From Planctomycetota bacterium (GTDB lineage: Bacteria; Planctomycetota; UBA1135; UBA2386), in contig JAEUHR010000004.1 of assembly GCA_016794425.1 (NCBI GenBank), forward strand, positions 1 to 64,000: DNA of 64,000 bases. Direction: 5' to 3'. Below, piece after piece: positions 10,006 to 17,929 of the stretch. How positions within the stretch are numbered: position 1 is the stretch's first letter; the number at the start of each line of letters is the position of its first letter. A program made the translations under genes and the position numbers. The notes under the pieces were generated by a model. It made no database searches and had not been told where the DNA came from. It saw only the letters and a list, made by a program, of their open reading frames with translations.

Positions 10006-11469
10006 ATGGAGATCCGTCGTTGCGTGGGAATCGTGGTACTCGTGTCGGCCCTCGGTGCGCAGGATCCGCCGCCGAAGACCGAGGCCGAACTGAGCCAACA
10101 GGTGGCCGGCGCCCTGGTCGGCTTCGCGCGCTCTGCCGAGACCTACAAGGTCGGGTCGGCGGCGCGGCGCGCCTACGAGCAGGTGCTCGACCACTACGAC
10201 CCGAACCACACGGCGGCGCGCGCCGGGCTCGGCTGGAAGCGCGTCGGTGACGAGTGGCAGGAGGTGGACCCGGCCGCGAAGCCGCCGCCGGACGCGGCGA
10301 CGCCGGCGCAGCGCAAGTCGGTGCAGACCGCGTGGGAGCGCACCCAGAAGCGCGTCGGCAGGCTGCACCGCGACTTCGGGTCGCTGCTGCACGCGGCCGG
10401 CGACACGGCGCGGGCCACCTACCACTGGCAGCGTTCGCTGGTGTTCACGCCCGAAGACAGGGCGGTCCACGACCTGCTCGGCCACGGTGAGTTCGACGGC
10501 TTCCGCGGCAGCGCCGAGCAGATCGCGTTCGTGCAGCGCATGCGCGCGATCCTGGCCAAGGCGCGCGAAGTCGCCGAACTGGCGATCGAAGTCGAGACGC
10601 TGCCGCCGACCGCGCTGCCGGCCGAGCTGAAGCAGGTCGACTTCCAGTGGTCGGGAGCCCGCGGCCCGAACTGCCAGTGGTGGGTCGCCGGCAGCCAGCT
10701 GGAGGCCGACGAGTGCGTGCGGTGGAACGAGCGCGCGGTGCGCATGCTCGAGTTCCTGTTCGGCGACGACCCCGATCTGCGGCAGCGGCTGAAGCTGCAG
10801 CCGACGCGCTGGGTCGCGGTCGTGCGTACACCGGCGCAGCGGGATCGCCTGCTCGAGCGCAGCCCGTCGCTGCGCGACGGCGAGACGCTCGAGCGGGCGA
10901 AGCTGTTCGGCGGCGGCAGCTTCAAGACATCCAGCGGGCCGGCCGGGTGGCAGCACCACGACGTCGCCCACGACGCCGACTCGGCGGTCGGCCATGCGGC
11001 GAAGCGCGGCACGCCGTGGTTCAACTCGGGGCTCAGCGAGGGCTTCGTGCACGCGATGACGTGGCTCTTGTGCGGCACGGTGCAGGCCTGGTACATGCAG
11101 CTGCCGGCGACCGCCGGTGAGGAGGAGCAGCGTGTGCGCGACCCGGCTGCCTGGCTGAAGGCGCTGCGCGCCGACATCGAGGCCGGCGCGGACTGGCCGC
11201 TGGCGCAGGTGCCGCGCGAGCAGATGACGAACTTCCGGAACCCCGTGCGGCACAAGGCGTGGACGTTCGTCCTGTGGCTGCTGGCGCGCCATCCCGACGA
11301 GTGGGTGCACCTGATGGTCGAACTCGGCGGCGAGAAGCAGGACGTTGCCGAAGTGCAGCTGACCTTCGAGGCGATGCTGCACCGCGACTTCGGCGAGGTC
11401 GAGGAGGAGTGGCGCGAATGGGTGCGTGCCGGCTCCAGGATCGGCCGGGCCTCCGGCCTGCCCCAGTGA
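10006..11469 (+). CDS. Secreted protein with degenerate gluzincin-like region
   Basis: 487 residues with a short signal peptide (IRRCVGIVVLVSALGAQ). The N-terminal third is helical and TPR-like (AYEQVLDHYDPNHTAARAGLGWKR, DTARATYHWQRSL), as in planctomycete TPR-plus-peptidase proteins. The C-terminal half has the layout of a peptidase-MA/gluzincin domain. The segment where HExxH is expected reads HHDVAHDADS, followed about 30 residues later by LSEGFVHAMTW, the equivalent of the third-ligand region (W-x-x-EGF). The first Glu of HExxH is missing, so it may be an inactive relative. No Shine-Dalgarno; TATCCT lies eight bases before the ATG. Confidence 0.65.
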   Translation: MEIRRCVGIVVLVSALGAQDPPPKTEAELSQQVAGALVGFARSAETYKVGSAARRAYEQVLDHYDPNHTAARAGLGWKRVGDEWQEVDPAAKPPPDAATPAQRKSVQTAWERTQKRVGRLHRDFGSLLHAAGDTARATYHWQRSLVFTPEDRAVHDLLGHGEFDGFRGSAEQIAFVQRMRAILAKAREVAELAIEVETLPPTALPAELKQVDFQWSGARGPNCQWWVAGSQLEADECVRWNERAVRMLEFLFGDDPDLRQRLKLQPTRWVAVVRTPAQRDRLLERSPSLRDGETLERAKLFGGGSFKTSSGPAGWQHHDVAHDADSAVGHAAKRGTPWFNSGLSEGFVHAMTWLLCGTVQAWYMQLPATAGEEEQRVRDPAAWLKALRADIEAGADWPLAQVPREQMTNFRNPVRHKAWTFVLWLLARHPDEWVHLMVELGGEKQDVAEVQLTFEAMLHRDFGEVEEEWREWVRAGSRIGRASGLPQ

Positions 11470-11472
11470 GGT

Positions 11473-11515
11473 CGCGCGCCGGAAGGCGCCGTGGCAGCGG
11501 AGGTTCCGGCGCGCG
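11473..11515 (+). terminator. Hairpin terminator candidate
   Basis: A perfect 12-bp stem (CGCGCGCCGGAA / TTCCGGCGCGCG) with a 19-base loop begins four bases after the stop of the peptidase-like gene and precedes hcp. No T-tract follows, so termination may need a factor. Confidence 0.55.
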
Positions 11516-11607
11516 GAGCCTCGCTTCCCCGACGCCTTTCTGCAACACTGCCGGGGCGCGGCGCGTTCCTCCGGCTCCGAACGACCAACCCAACAAGGAC
11601 GACGACA

Positions 11608-12096
11608 ATGGCTTCCACCATCTTCTGCAAGATCGACGGCATCAAGGGCGAGAGCACCGACGCCAACCACAAGGACGAGATCGAAGTGATGTCCTTCAGC
11701 CACGGCGTCAGCCAACCGCGCTCGGCGGTGGCGAGCACCGCGGGTGGTGGCACGACCGGCCGCTGCAACCACACCGACTTCTCGATCGTGAAGCTGCTCG
11801 ACAGCGCGAGCCCCGTGCTGAACGCGCAGTGCTGCAGCGGCAAGCACATCGCGAGCATCGTGATCACGCTGCGCCGCGCCGACGGCGACAAGAGCGTGCC
11901 CTACATGATCTACAAGCTCACCGACGTCGTGATCTCGAGCGTCAGCATCGGCGGTGCTTCGGACAGCATCCCGACCGAGAGCATCACCTTCAACTACGCC
12001 AAGATCGAGTGGGAGTACACGAAGCAGGCCCGCGCTGGCGGCGCCGGCTCCGGCAAGACGAACGGCTCGTGGGACCTGTCGAAGAACAGCGCCTGA
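11608..12096 (+). CDS. hcp: Hcp-family (type VI secretion tube-like) protein
   Basis: 162 residues that fit the Hcp1/DUF796 family: N-terminal CKIDGIKGESTDANHKDEIEVMSFSHGVSQP, then HTDFSIVKLLDSASPVLNAQCCSGKHI, SIVITLRRADGDK, YMIYKLTDVVISSV and ITFNYAKIEWEYTKQ. These are the strands and the extended loop of the ring-forming tube subunit. No signal peptide, as expected for Hcp. The ATG at 11608 has AAGGAC about eight bases upstream; an upstream in-frame ATG (11491) would only add a non-conserved Arg/Pro-rich extension. No other type VI component (TssB/C, VgrG, ClpV) is present nearby, so it is an orphan copy. The role could be a secreted tube or a cargo carrier. A hairpin follows directly. Confidence 0.88.
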   Translation: MASTIFCKIDGIKGESTDANHKDEIEVMSFSHGVSQPRSAVASTAGGGTTGRCNHTDFSIVKLLDSASPVLNAQCCSGKHIASIVITLRRADGDKSVPYMIYKLTDVVISSVSIGGASDSIPTESITFNYAKIEWEYTKQARAGGAGSGKTNGSWDLSKNSA

Positions 12097-12118
12097 GCCG
12101 GGCTGCTGCCTGAACGAC

Positions 12119-12153
12119 CGCGGCGACCGACCTCGCAGGAGGTGGTCGCCGCG
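12119..12153 (+). terminator. Terminator-like hairpin after hcp
   Basis: CGCGGCGACC (12119-12128) pairs with GGTCGCCGCG (12144-12153), extended by ACC/GGT across a one-base bulge, with an 8-base loop. Located 23 bases after the hcp stop. No T-tract. Confidence 0.6.
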
Positions 12154-12171
12154 ACTGCGTACGGGCCGAGG

Positions 12172-12199
12172 TTGCGTAGGCGGCGGCGACCGGCATAGT
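12172..12199 (+). promoter_or_regulatory. Promoter TTGCGT-N16-CATAGT for the DUF4262 gene
   Basis: A -35-like TTGCGT (12172-12177) and a -10-like CATAGT (12194-12199) are separated by 16 bases. The ATG at 12207 starts seven bases after the -10, so the transcript would begin at or next to the start codon (leaderless). Confidence 0.55.
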
Positions 12200-12206
12200 C
12201 GCGGCG

Positions 12207-12698
12207 ATGCGCGCGCGCACCGACGACCTCAGCCCCGACCAGCGGCAGATCCTCGACGACGTCGAGGCCCAGGGCCTGCACATCGCCGTGGTGGCCGGCG
12301 ACGACGGCGACGACGACGGGCCACCGCCGCACGTCGCGTCGGTCGGCCTGTGGGAGAGCTTCGGGCAGCCGGAGGTGGTCGTGTTCGGTCTGCCGACCGA
12401 GGTCGCGGCGGAGCTGCTGGAGTCGATTGCCGACGAGGCCGACGAGGGCCACACGTTTCTCGACGGCACGCGCCACGAAGGGCTGCTGCGCGACTACCCG
12501 GTGCGCTTCGTCGCGGTGCCGAAGGCGCACTACGCGGCGTGCTTCGGCGCCGCGTGCTGGGCCTACGAGGGCTGTGACTTCCCGGCCGTGCAGCTGGTGT
12601 GGCCCGACAAGCAGGGGCGCTGGCCGTGGGACCCGGCCGCCCGCGAGGGCTTTCGCGCGGCCCAGCCGGTGCTCGGGCGCGCGGACGCCGGCGCATGA
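12207..12698 (+). CDS. DUF4262 domain protein
   Basis: 163-residue cytoplasmic protein of the DUF4262 family. The family pattern is visible along the whole length: HIAVVAGDD, SVGLWESFGQPEVVVFGLP, the LLESIADEADEGHTFLDGTRHEGLL block, YPVRFVAVP, and the strongly conserved C-terminal DFPAVQLVWPDKQGRWPWDP. No catalytic function is established for the family. It starts with ATG 12207 just after a promoter and overlaps the next small membrane gene by ATGA (12695-12698), so the two are probably translated together. Confidence 0.82.
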   Translation: MRARTDDLSPDQRQILDDVEAQGLHIAVVAGDDGDDDGPPPHVASVGLWESFGQPEVVVFGLPTEVAAELLESIADEADEGHTFLDGTRHEGLLRDYPVRFVAVPKAHYAACFGAACWAYEGCDFPAVQLVWPDKQGRWPWDPAAREGFRAAQPVLGRADAGA

Positions 12699-12880
12699 GT
12701 GAGGTGCGCCGGCCGCAGCGCGTCGCCGCCGGCTGGTTCCTCGGCGTGATGGTGGTGGCGCTGGTGATCGTCGCGTGGCTGCGCGGCGCCGGCCGGTTCG
12801 TGGTGCCGCTGCTGCTCGCGGCGCTGGCCGGCTGGGCGCTGGTCAGACTGGTGCGGGCGATCCGGCGGCCGGTCGACTGA
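12695..12880 (+). CDS. Small membrane protein, two predicted helices
   Basis: 61 residues. After a short basic N-terminus (SEVRRPQRVAAG) come two hydrophobic segments, WFLGVMVVALVIVAWL and FVVPLLLAALAGWALV, and a basic C-terminal tail. It has the appearance of a small inner-membrane hairpin protein. It overlaps the DUF4262 stop by four bases (ATGA), which argues that it is real despite its size. No family is recognised. The stop codon is part of a palindrome shared with the convergent gene. Confidence 0.6.
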   Translation: MSEVRRPQRVAAGWFLGVMVVALVIVAWLRGAGRFVVPLLLAALAGWALVRLVRAIRRPVD

Positions 12881-12903
12881 CGCCGCGGGCCGCGGCCGCG
12901 TCA
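12878..12903. terminator. Bidirectional terminator spanning both stop codons
   Basis: A GC-rich palindrome runs from TGACGCCGCGG to CCGCGGCCGCGTCA and contains the stop codons of both convergent genes (TGA at 12878 on plus, 12903-12901 on minus). A hairpin can form in either transcript. Confidence 0.5.
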
Positions 12904-13803
12904 GGGGAACTGCGCCAGCATCGCCGCCGAATGCGAGAAGCCGTCGACGGCGACCGGGTCGAACACGCCCCACTGCAGCGCCAGCGGGAAGCCGTTCCAG
13001 ATCGGATCGTCGGGCACGAACAGCGTGTGCGTGGCGCCGCCGACGAACGGACTCGTGTGCGACTTGGTGACGAACGGCAGCAGGATGTCCGGCGTCGCGT
13101 AGAGGTCGAGCCAGCCGAGCGGTACGCCGCCGGGGATCGGCGTGCCGAGCACCAACACCGCGAGCACGTTGCGCGCCGCGTCGTCGAGCCAGACGTCGAT
13201 CGGGTTGCCGCGCGCCGGCCAGCCGTTGACGCCGATCGTGGGCACGCCGTACTGACCGGCCTTGCCGGTGCCGTAGGCGCTGACGAAGCCGGCCGCGTGC
13301 GGCTCGAACAGCCGGAACTTCGCCGGCACGTTCGCACTGGCGTGCCACGTGTTGCCGTCGGAGTAGCGCGCCTCGAACAGCACGTTCGCCGGTTCGGTGT
13401 CGGCGCTGACCGAATGCTGCGGGAACATGCCCTGCACGCGCCAGACGAGGAAGTAGTCCTGGCCGGCCGTCACGGCTGCCGGCTGCGCGAACGTCGCGCC
13501 CTGCCAGCTGCGCGCGTGCACCGACGTCCACGTGCCGGCCTGGCCGAGCAGCACGTCGGGCAGGCCGGTCGCGGCGTTGCGCGTGCGGATCTCGAGCGAG
13601 TGCGGGGCCGGCGTCTGGTTGCCGGTGAACACCTGCGCCGACGCCAGCGTCGTCGTCGCCGGCGCCGTGAACCGGAACGCGATCACGCTGCTGGGCCAGC
13701 CGACCGCGTAGGGGCCGTAGGAGAGGTTGTCGTTGGCCGAGAGCAGCAGCTTCTGGGCGGGAGCGGCCACCGCGCAGAGCACGAACACGAGCAGGAGGCG
13801 CAT
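12901..13803 (-). CDS. Secreted beta-rich protein with planctomycete-type C-terminal domain
   Basis: 300 residues with a signal peptide (RLLLVFVLCAVAAPAQ). The first half (SYGPYAVGWPSSVIAFRFTAP, DYFLVWRV, NTWHASANVPAKFRLF) is a jelly-roll or carbohydrate-binding-like beta sandwich. The last 80 residues follow a layout repeatedly seen in planctomycete exported proteins: LVLGTPIPGGVPLGWLDLYATPDILLPF, then FVPDDPIWNGFPLALQWGVFDP. This may be a cell-surface or sorting domain, but its role is not established. The ATG at 13803 is chosen because the signal peptide starts there. Function unknown. Confidence 0.7.
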   Translation of the reverse strand: MRLLLVFVLCAVAAPAQKLLLSANDNLSYGPYAVGWPSSVIAFRFTAPATTTLASAQVFTGNQTPAPHSLEIRTRNAATGLPDVLLGQAGTWTSVHARSWQGATFAQPAAVTAGQDYFLVWRVQGMFPQHSVSADTEPANVLFEARYSDGNTWHASANVPAKFRLFEPHAAGFVSAYGTGKAGQYGVPTIGVNGWPARGNPIDVWLDDAARNVLAVLVLGTPIPGGVPLGWLDLYATPDILLPFVTKSHTSPFVGGATHTLFVPDDPIWNGFPLALQWGVFDPVAVDGFSHSAAMLAQFP

Positions 13804-13935
13804 GGGCGCACCAGTGTCGCGCTGACCGGGCTCGGACGGCAAGGCCGGGGCGGCGAAGTCGCCGGTCACCGTGTGACCCGGCGCCATCGCAGGGCTATGC
13901 CGTGCAGCCTTGCAGCAGCGTCGGCAACACCTGCC

Positions 13936-14886
13936 ATGAGAACTCGCCTACTCCCGTTGTTCGCTTCCTTGCTGTCGATCGGCACCGCGTCGGCACAGGA
14001 CCCTTCGTTCACGCTGTCCGTCGTCACTCCCGCGACCCTGTCGGCCCAGGTCGGCACCGTGGTCGACACCGTCGTCTGGCCGGCCGGGGCGATCTCGTCG
14101 AGCTTCCCCGGCGGCTGGGTCCAGGCGGCACCCGGCACGCCCGGCGTATCGGCCACCATCGACTGGTACGTGTCCACCGACGCCAGCGCCCTGCAGTTCG
14201 CACTCGAGGCAGCTGCCCTCGTCGCGACCAATGGCGCCTCCTCGGTCGGTGACGTGCAGGTGCAGCTGCTGCTCGACAACCCGACGCAGGTGCCGCTCGA
14301 ACTGCGCCTGGCGCGGTCGTTCGCGGCGTCGGCCGGCAGCACGGTGCCGTCCCTGCGCATCGACGTCGGCGCCGACGGCTCGTTCGAACTGACCGAAGCG
14401 GATGCCGAAGCGCAGAGCGTCGTGTTCCTCGCGGGCGGGACGTGGCCGCGGCCGGTGCGGTTCCAGCTCAGCGCCAGCGCGCAGTCGTTCGAGGTCATGC
14501 GGAGCCGCCTGTCGCTGACCGTCGTGCCGCAGGCGACTTCCGTGCTGCCGATCGCTCAGGGCTGTTCGACCGCGGACTTCCAGGTGCTGCCGCGCTTCGA
14601 CGGCAGCCTCGGCTACGCGATCGACCCGCTGCACGCCGGCCTGTCGGCGGCGGTGTTCGGCCTGGGCCAGCAGCCGCTGTACCTGGGCAACCAGACCAGC
14701 GGCGGCGTCGTGCTGCCGTGCGTGCTGCTGCCGACGCCGGATGTGATCGCCTACATTCCGACCGCGGGCATGCAGCTGCTGCCGCTGCCGCCGGTGGTGC
14801 GGCCGGTCGTGTTCCGCGCGCAATCGGTGCAGCTGTTGCCGACCGGATTCGGCACGTCGGCGGCCAGCCTGGTGTTCGCCTACTGA
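13936..14886 (+). CDS. Secreted protein of unknown function
   Basis: 316 residues; signal peptide RTRLLPLFASLLSIGTASAQ. The mature part is beta-rich (FTLSVVTPATLSAQVGTVVDTVVWPAGA, VQVQLLLDNPTQVPLELRLARS) and ends with LFPLPPVV-type planctomycete secreted-protein sequence containing two Cys (GCSTADF, VLPCVLLP). No enzyme motif. Its 3' end overlaps the convergent transporter gene by seven bases. The start ATG at 13936 lies 14 bases after TGCAGCAGCGT without an evident Shine-Dalgarno. Confidence 0.68.
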   Translation: MRTRLLPLFASLLSIGTASAQDPSFTLSVVTPATLSAQVGTVVDTVVWPAGAISSSFPGGWVQAAPGTPGVSATIDWYVSTDASALQFALEAAALVATNGASSVGDVQVQLLLDNPTQVPLELRLARSFAASAGSTVPSLRIDVGADGSFELTEADAEAQSVVFLAGGTWPRPVRFQLSASAQSFEVMRSRLSLTVVPQATSVLPIAQGCSTADFQVLPRFDGSLGYAIDPLHAGLSAAVFGLGQQPLYLGNQTSGGVVLPCVLLPTPDVIAYIPTAGMQLLPLPPVVRPVVFRAQSVQLLPTGFGTSAASLVFAY

Positions 14887-15815
14887 CCGCGGCGCTGCCG
14901 CGCCAGCACGCTGGCAGCGCCGACGCTGCCGACGATCAGTGCGCCGCCGGCCACCGCCAGCGGTGCCGGCCGTTCGCCGTGCACCGCGTAGGCGATCAGC
15001 GGGTTCAGCGCCGGTTCCAGCATCAGCAGCAGCGACGCCCGCACGGCCGGCACCTGCCGCAGGCCCGCGGTCAACACGACGTAGGCGAGGCCGACCTGGA
15101 ACACGCCGAGCACCGTGATCACGACCCAGTCGCTGGCGCTGCCGCGGATCGGCGACTGACCGGCGAACGGCATCAGCGCGAACGCGAGCGGCAGCGCCAG
15201 CGCGTTGCCCCAGGCGAGCGCGGCGGCGCTGGCGTCGTCGTCGCTGCGCGCGAGCCAGCGCAGGCCCAGCAGCAGCAGCGCGAAGCAGACGCCCGACGCC
15301 AGTGCGAACAGGTCGCCGAGAGCCGGGTTCGGTGCGGTGCGCTGCACCTCGGTCGGCGCGAGGAAGCACAGCGTCATGCCGGCGGCGACGCCGCCGAACA
15401 CGACGACGTCGCGCCGCGTCGGCCGCTCGCGCAGCAGCAGCGGCGCGAACAGCAGGATCCACAGCGGCGCCGTCGACTGCAGGAAGATCGCGTTCGCGGC
15501 GGTGGTCAGCGAGTTGGCGATCACGAACAACGCGGTGGCGCCGAAGTACGGCAGCACGAGCCGCAGCACGCGCGCATCGGGCTTCCGGCGCGCGGCCGGC
15601 AGCAGCACGAACAGCGTCAGCGCCGCGATCGCGGCGCGCAGCCCGGCGCGCTGCAGGGACGGGAAGTCGCAGCTCTTCAGCAGCGCTCCGCCGGACGCGA
15701 ACATCGCGCCGGCGAGCAGCACGCACAGGGTCGGCGGCACGCGGGCTTTGTCGCCGATCGGCGCGCCCGATTCCACGTCCACTGGAATCGCGCGCCGTCG
15801 CGCGCCACCCTGCAC
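14880..15815 (-). CDS. EamA/DMT-family transporter
   Basis: Inner-membrane permease of the drug/metabolite transporter superfamily with ten hydrophobic segments in two EamA halves. The first runs from PPTLCVLLAGAMFASGGALLKS to ~150; the second from LGDLFALASGVCFALLLLGLRWLA to GGALIVGSVGAASVLA. Characteristic are LTTAANAIFLQSTAPLWILLFAPLLLRERP and LEPALNPLIAYAVHGERPAPLAVAGGALI, the two repeats of the family signature. The substrate cannot be told. The ATG at 15815 leaves only five bases to the divergent hydratase start; an internal GTG around residue 26, just before the first helix, is an equally plausible start. Confidence 0.87.
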   Translation of the reverse strand: MQGGARRRAIPVDVESGAPIGDKARVPPTLCVLLAGAMFASGGALLKSCDFPSLQRAGLRAAIAALTLFVLLPAARRKPDARVLRLVLPYFGATALFVIANSLTTAANAIFLQSTAPLWILLFAPLLLRERPTRRDVVVFGGVAAGMTLCFLAPTEVQRTAPNPALGDLFALASGVCFALLLLGLRWLARSDDDASAAALAWGNALALPLAFALMPFAGQSPIRGSASDWVVITVLGVFQVGLAYVVLTAGLRQVPAVRASLLLMLEPALNPLIAYAVHGERPAPLAVAGGALIVGSVGAASVLARQRRGQ

Positions 15816-15820
15816 GGCGC

Positions 15821-16606
15821 ATGAGCACCTACCAGACTCTCGAGGTCGCGCGGGACGGCGCCGTCCTGCACGTGCGGCTGAACCGCCCCGACGTGCGCAA
15901 CGCCTTCAACGGGACCGTGGTCGAGGAGCTGCAGGCGGCGTTCGCGGCCGCCTCGACCGACGCCGCGACCCGCGTCGTCGTGCTGAGCGGCAACGGCAAG
16001 AGCTTCTCGGCGGGCGCCGACCTGGCCTGGATGCAGGAGCAGGCCGCGCTGCCGAAGGACCAGAACCAGCGCGGCGCCGAACGCATGGCGCGCATGTTCC
16101 TGGCGATCGCCCGCTGCACGAAGCCGGTCGTCGGCCGCATCCACGGTCACGCGCTGGGCGGCGGCACCGGCCTGACCGCCGCGGTCGACGTCGCGATCTG
16201 CACCGAGACCTGCGTGTTCGGCCTCACCGAGACCAAACTCGGCATCGTGCCGGCCGTGATCTCGCCGTTCGTGTTGCAGAAGATCGGCGCCGGCCGCGCG
16301 CGCACGCTGTTCCTGACCGGCGAACGCTTCGACGGCAGCGAAGCGGAGCGGATCGGCCTCGTGCACCGCGCCGTCGACGAAGCGCACCTCGACGCCGCCG
16401 TGCAGCAGGTGGTCGGCGAGCTGCTGTCGTCGGGGCCGGCCGCGGTCGCCAGCGCCAAGGAGCTGATCCGCGCGGTCGCGCACCTGTCGCTCGAGGACGC
16501 GATCCCGGTGACCTCGCAGTGGATCGCGGCGCTGCGCGCGACGCCCGAGGCGCGCGAGGGCTTCGCGGCGTTCCTCGGCAAGCGCAAGCCAGATTGGATC
16601 GCCTGA
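15821..16606 (+). CDS. Enoyl-CoA hydratase/isomerase family protein (methylglutaconyl-CoA hydratase candidate)
   Basis: 261-residue crotonase-fold enzyme. Motifs seen: NRPDVRNAFN; the first oxyanion-hole stretch GKSFSAGADLAWMQ; GHALGGGTGLTAAVD with the second backbone-NH glycines; ETKLGIVPAVISPFVLQKIG, where the Glu of TETKLGI is the usual catalytic acid. The ADLAWM and ELLSSGP/AKELIR blocks are close to LiuC-type 3-methylglutaconyl-CoA hydratases, the enzyme after methylcrotonoyl-CoA carboxylase in leucine degradation, so the pairing with mccB fits. Without lyase genes here the specific substrate remains inference. Convergent with the S41 gene; the stops abut as TGATCA. Confidence 0.88.
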   Translation: MSTYQTLEVARDGAVLHVRLNRPDVRNAFNGTVVEELQAAFAAASTDAATRVVVLSGNGKSFSAGADLAWMQEQAALPKDQNQRGAERMARMFLAIARCTKPVVGRIHGHALGGGTGLTAAVDVAICTETCVFGLTETKLGIVPAVISPFVLQKIGAGRARTLFLTGERFDGSEAERIGLVHRAVDEAHLDAAVQQVVGELLSSGPAAVASAKELIRAVAHLSLEDAIPVTSQWIAALRATPEAREGFAAFLGKRKPDWIA

Positions 16607-17929
16607 TCAGCGGCCGCGCAGCCGCTGCAGCGCAGCTTCGAGCACCGGATCGCCGGTCGCGAAGTCGCCCGGTTCGGCGGCGACGTGCAGGTGCGGCGCG
16701 ATGCCCTCGCCTTCGAAGCAGCTGCCGTCGGGCCGCAGCGCCTGCCAGCTCGGCAGCAGCACGGTGAGGCCCGACATCAGCTCGATCGGCTGCGGGTTGC
16801 CGGAGCTGCCGAACGACGGCGCGCCGACCAGCACCGCGCGCGGCGACTGCTTCATCATCAGCAGGAACGCCTCGCAGCTGGACATGCACGCCGGGCCGGT
16901 CAGCACCGCGACCGGGCCTGCGAACGTGTCCGGCGCCTCGTTGCCGGTCATGCGCCGATCCTGGCGCGGGCCGAAGCCGTCTTCGGCGTTCGGGTCGACG
17001 ACGCGCTGCGCGGCGTAGACGACTTCGCCTTCGACGAAGAACGCGGCCAGGCGCCGCGCCAGCAGTTCGTCGCCGCCGCCGTTGGTGCGCACGTCGAGCA
17101 CCAGCACCTTGCAGTCGCGCAGGCCGCGCAGCGCGTCGAGCACGCGGTCGAAGTCGTCGCGCTGCTCGCGTGCGAACGTTCCCACCAGCAGGTAGCCGAT
17201 GCCGTCGTCGGTGCGCGCCGCGAGGCCGATGCGGCCGATCGGCGACGGTTTCGGCAGCACGCGCTGCAGGCCGCGCACGTCGAAGTTCGGCAGCACGCGT
17301 CGCCGACAGGTCGGCAGGTCGGCGTCGCGCCAGCGCACGGTGACGTGCACATCCTGCGCGATCGCCAGCAGTTCGCCCGTGTGCAGTGCGAACGCGGCGC
17401 CGCTGCGGCAGGCCTCGAGTCTGTCGCGGTGCGTGCGGTCGACTTCGGTCCAGTCGATGCCGAGCCGGTCGCGGTACGAGTAGCGTTCGCGCAGAGCGGC
17501 GAACAGCCGCGCCGCGGCGGTCGCGGTCGCGCCGGCCGGCAGCTCGGGGCCCTTGGTCGCGATGCGCCACGGCACCAGCGGCAGCCGCCCGCCGTCGCGC
17601 GAGCGGAAGCCGCCCGACTCGGCACACGACAGGTCCATCGCATAGACGCGGTCGGGCTCGAGCGCCGCGTCGATCACGAACGACTGCTCGCTCTCCCAGT
17701 TCGGCTGGGCGACCTTCGGGAAGCTCGGTCCGCCGCCGCACAGCGCGTAGGCGGTCGGATCCATCGCGCGGTCGAACTGCACGACGAGGCTCGTGACCTC
17801 GAGCGGATCCACCGCGTCGGCGAGGTGGGGCGGCGACAACCGCACCACGTTCGGCGGATCCTGCGCGAGCAAGGACGCAGCCGTGCCGACGAGCGCGGAC
17901 AGCCAGGGCGTCAGGTGGCGGGCGTTCAC
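16607..17929 (-). CDS. Secreted S41-family (C-terminal processing-type) peptidase
   Basis: 440 residues. GTG start at 17929 preceded by GGAGG six bases upstream and overlapping the transglutaminase stop (GTGA). Signal peptide HLTPWLSALVGTAASLLAQ. After an Ig-like N-terminal region (DAVDPLEVTSLVVQFDRAMD) comes the S41 core: LRDCKVLVLDVRTNGGGDELLARRLA, GPVAVLTGPACMSSCEAFLLMMK with the nucleophile Ser in SSCEAF, and GAPSFGSSGNPQPIEL. The Lys general base of the bacterial CtpA type (GKG) is not evident; the SSGNP layout is nearer to tricorn/IRBP-like S41 members. No PDZ domain is obvious. Located last in the MoxR operon, so it may act on exported substrates handled by that system. Confidence 0.85.
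   Translation of the reverse strand: MNARHLTPWLSALVGTAASLLAQDPPNVVRLSPPHLADAVDPLEVTSLVVQFDRAMDPTAYALCGGGPSFPKVAQPNWESEQSFVIDAALEPDRVYAMDLSCAESGGFRSRDGGRLPLVPWRIATKGPELPAGATATAAARLFAALRERYSYRDRLGIDWTEVDRTHRDRLEACRSGAAFALHTGELLAIAQDVHVTVRWRDADLPTCRRRVLPNFDVRGLQRVLPKPSPIGRIGLAARTDDGIGYLLVGTFAREQRDDFDRVLDALRGLRDCKVLVLDVRTNGGGDELLARRLAAFFVEGEVVYAAQRVVDPNAEDGFGPRQDRRMTGNEAPDTFAGPVAVLTGPACMSSCEAFLLMMKQSPRAVLVGAPSFGSSGNPQPIELMSGLTVLLPSWQALRPDGSCFEGEGIAPHLHVAAEPGDFATGDPVLEAALQRLRGR

Noticed and set aside
1665..10007. Open reading frame of 2780 codons on the minus strand opposite the giant surface protein
   Set aside because: Its product is an Arg/His/Gly-rich string without domains; only its last part (1665-2732) is a real gene. 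The strong third-position G/C bias leaves the opposite strand free of stops. The plus-strand reading has a signal peptide and known domains.
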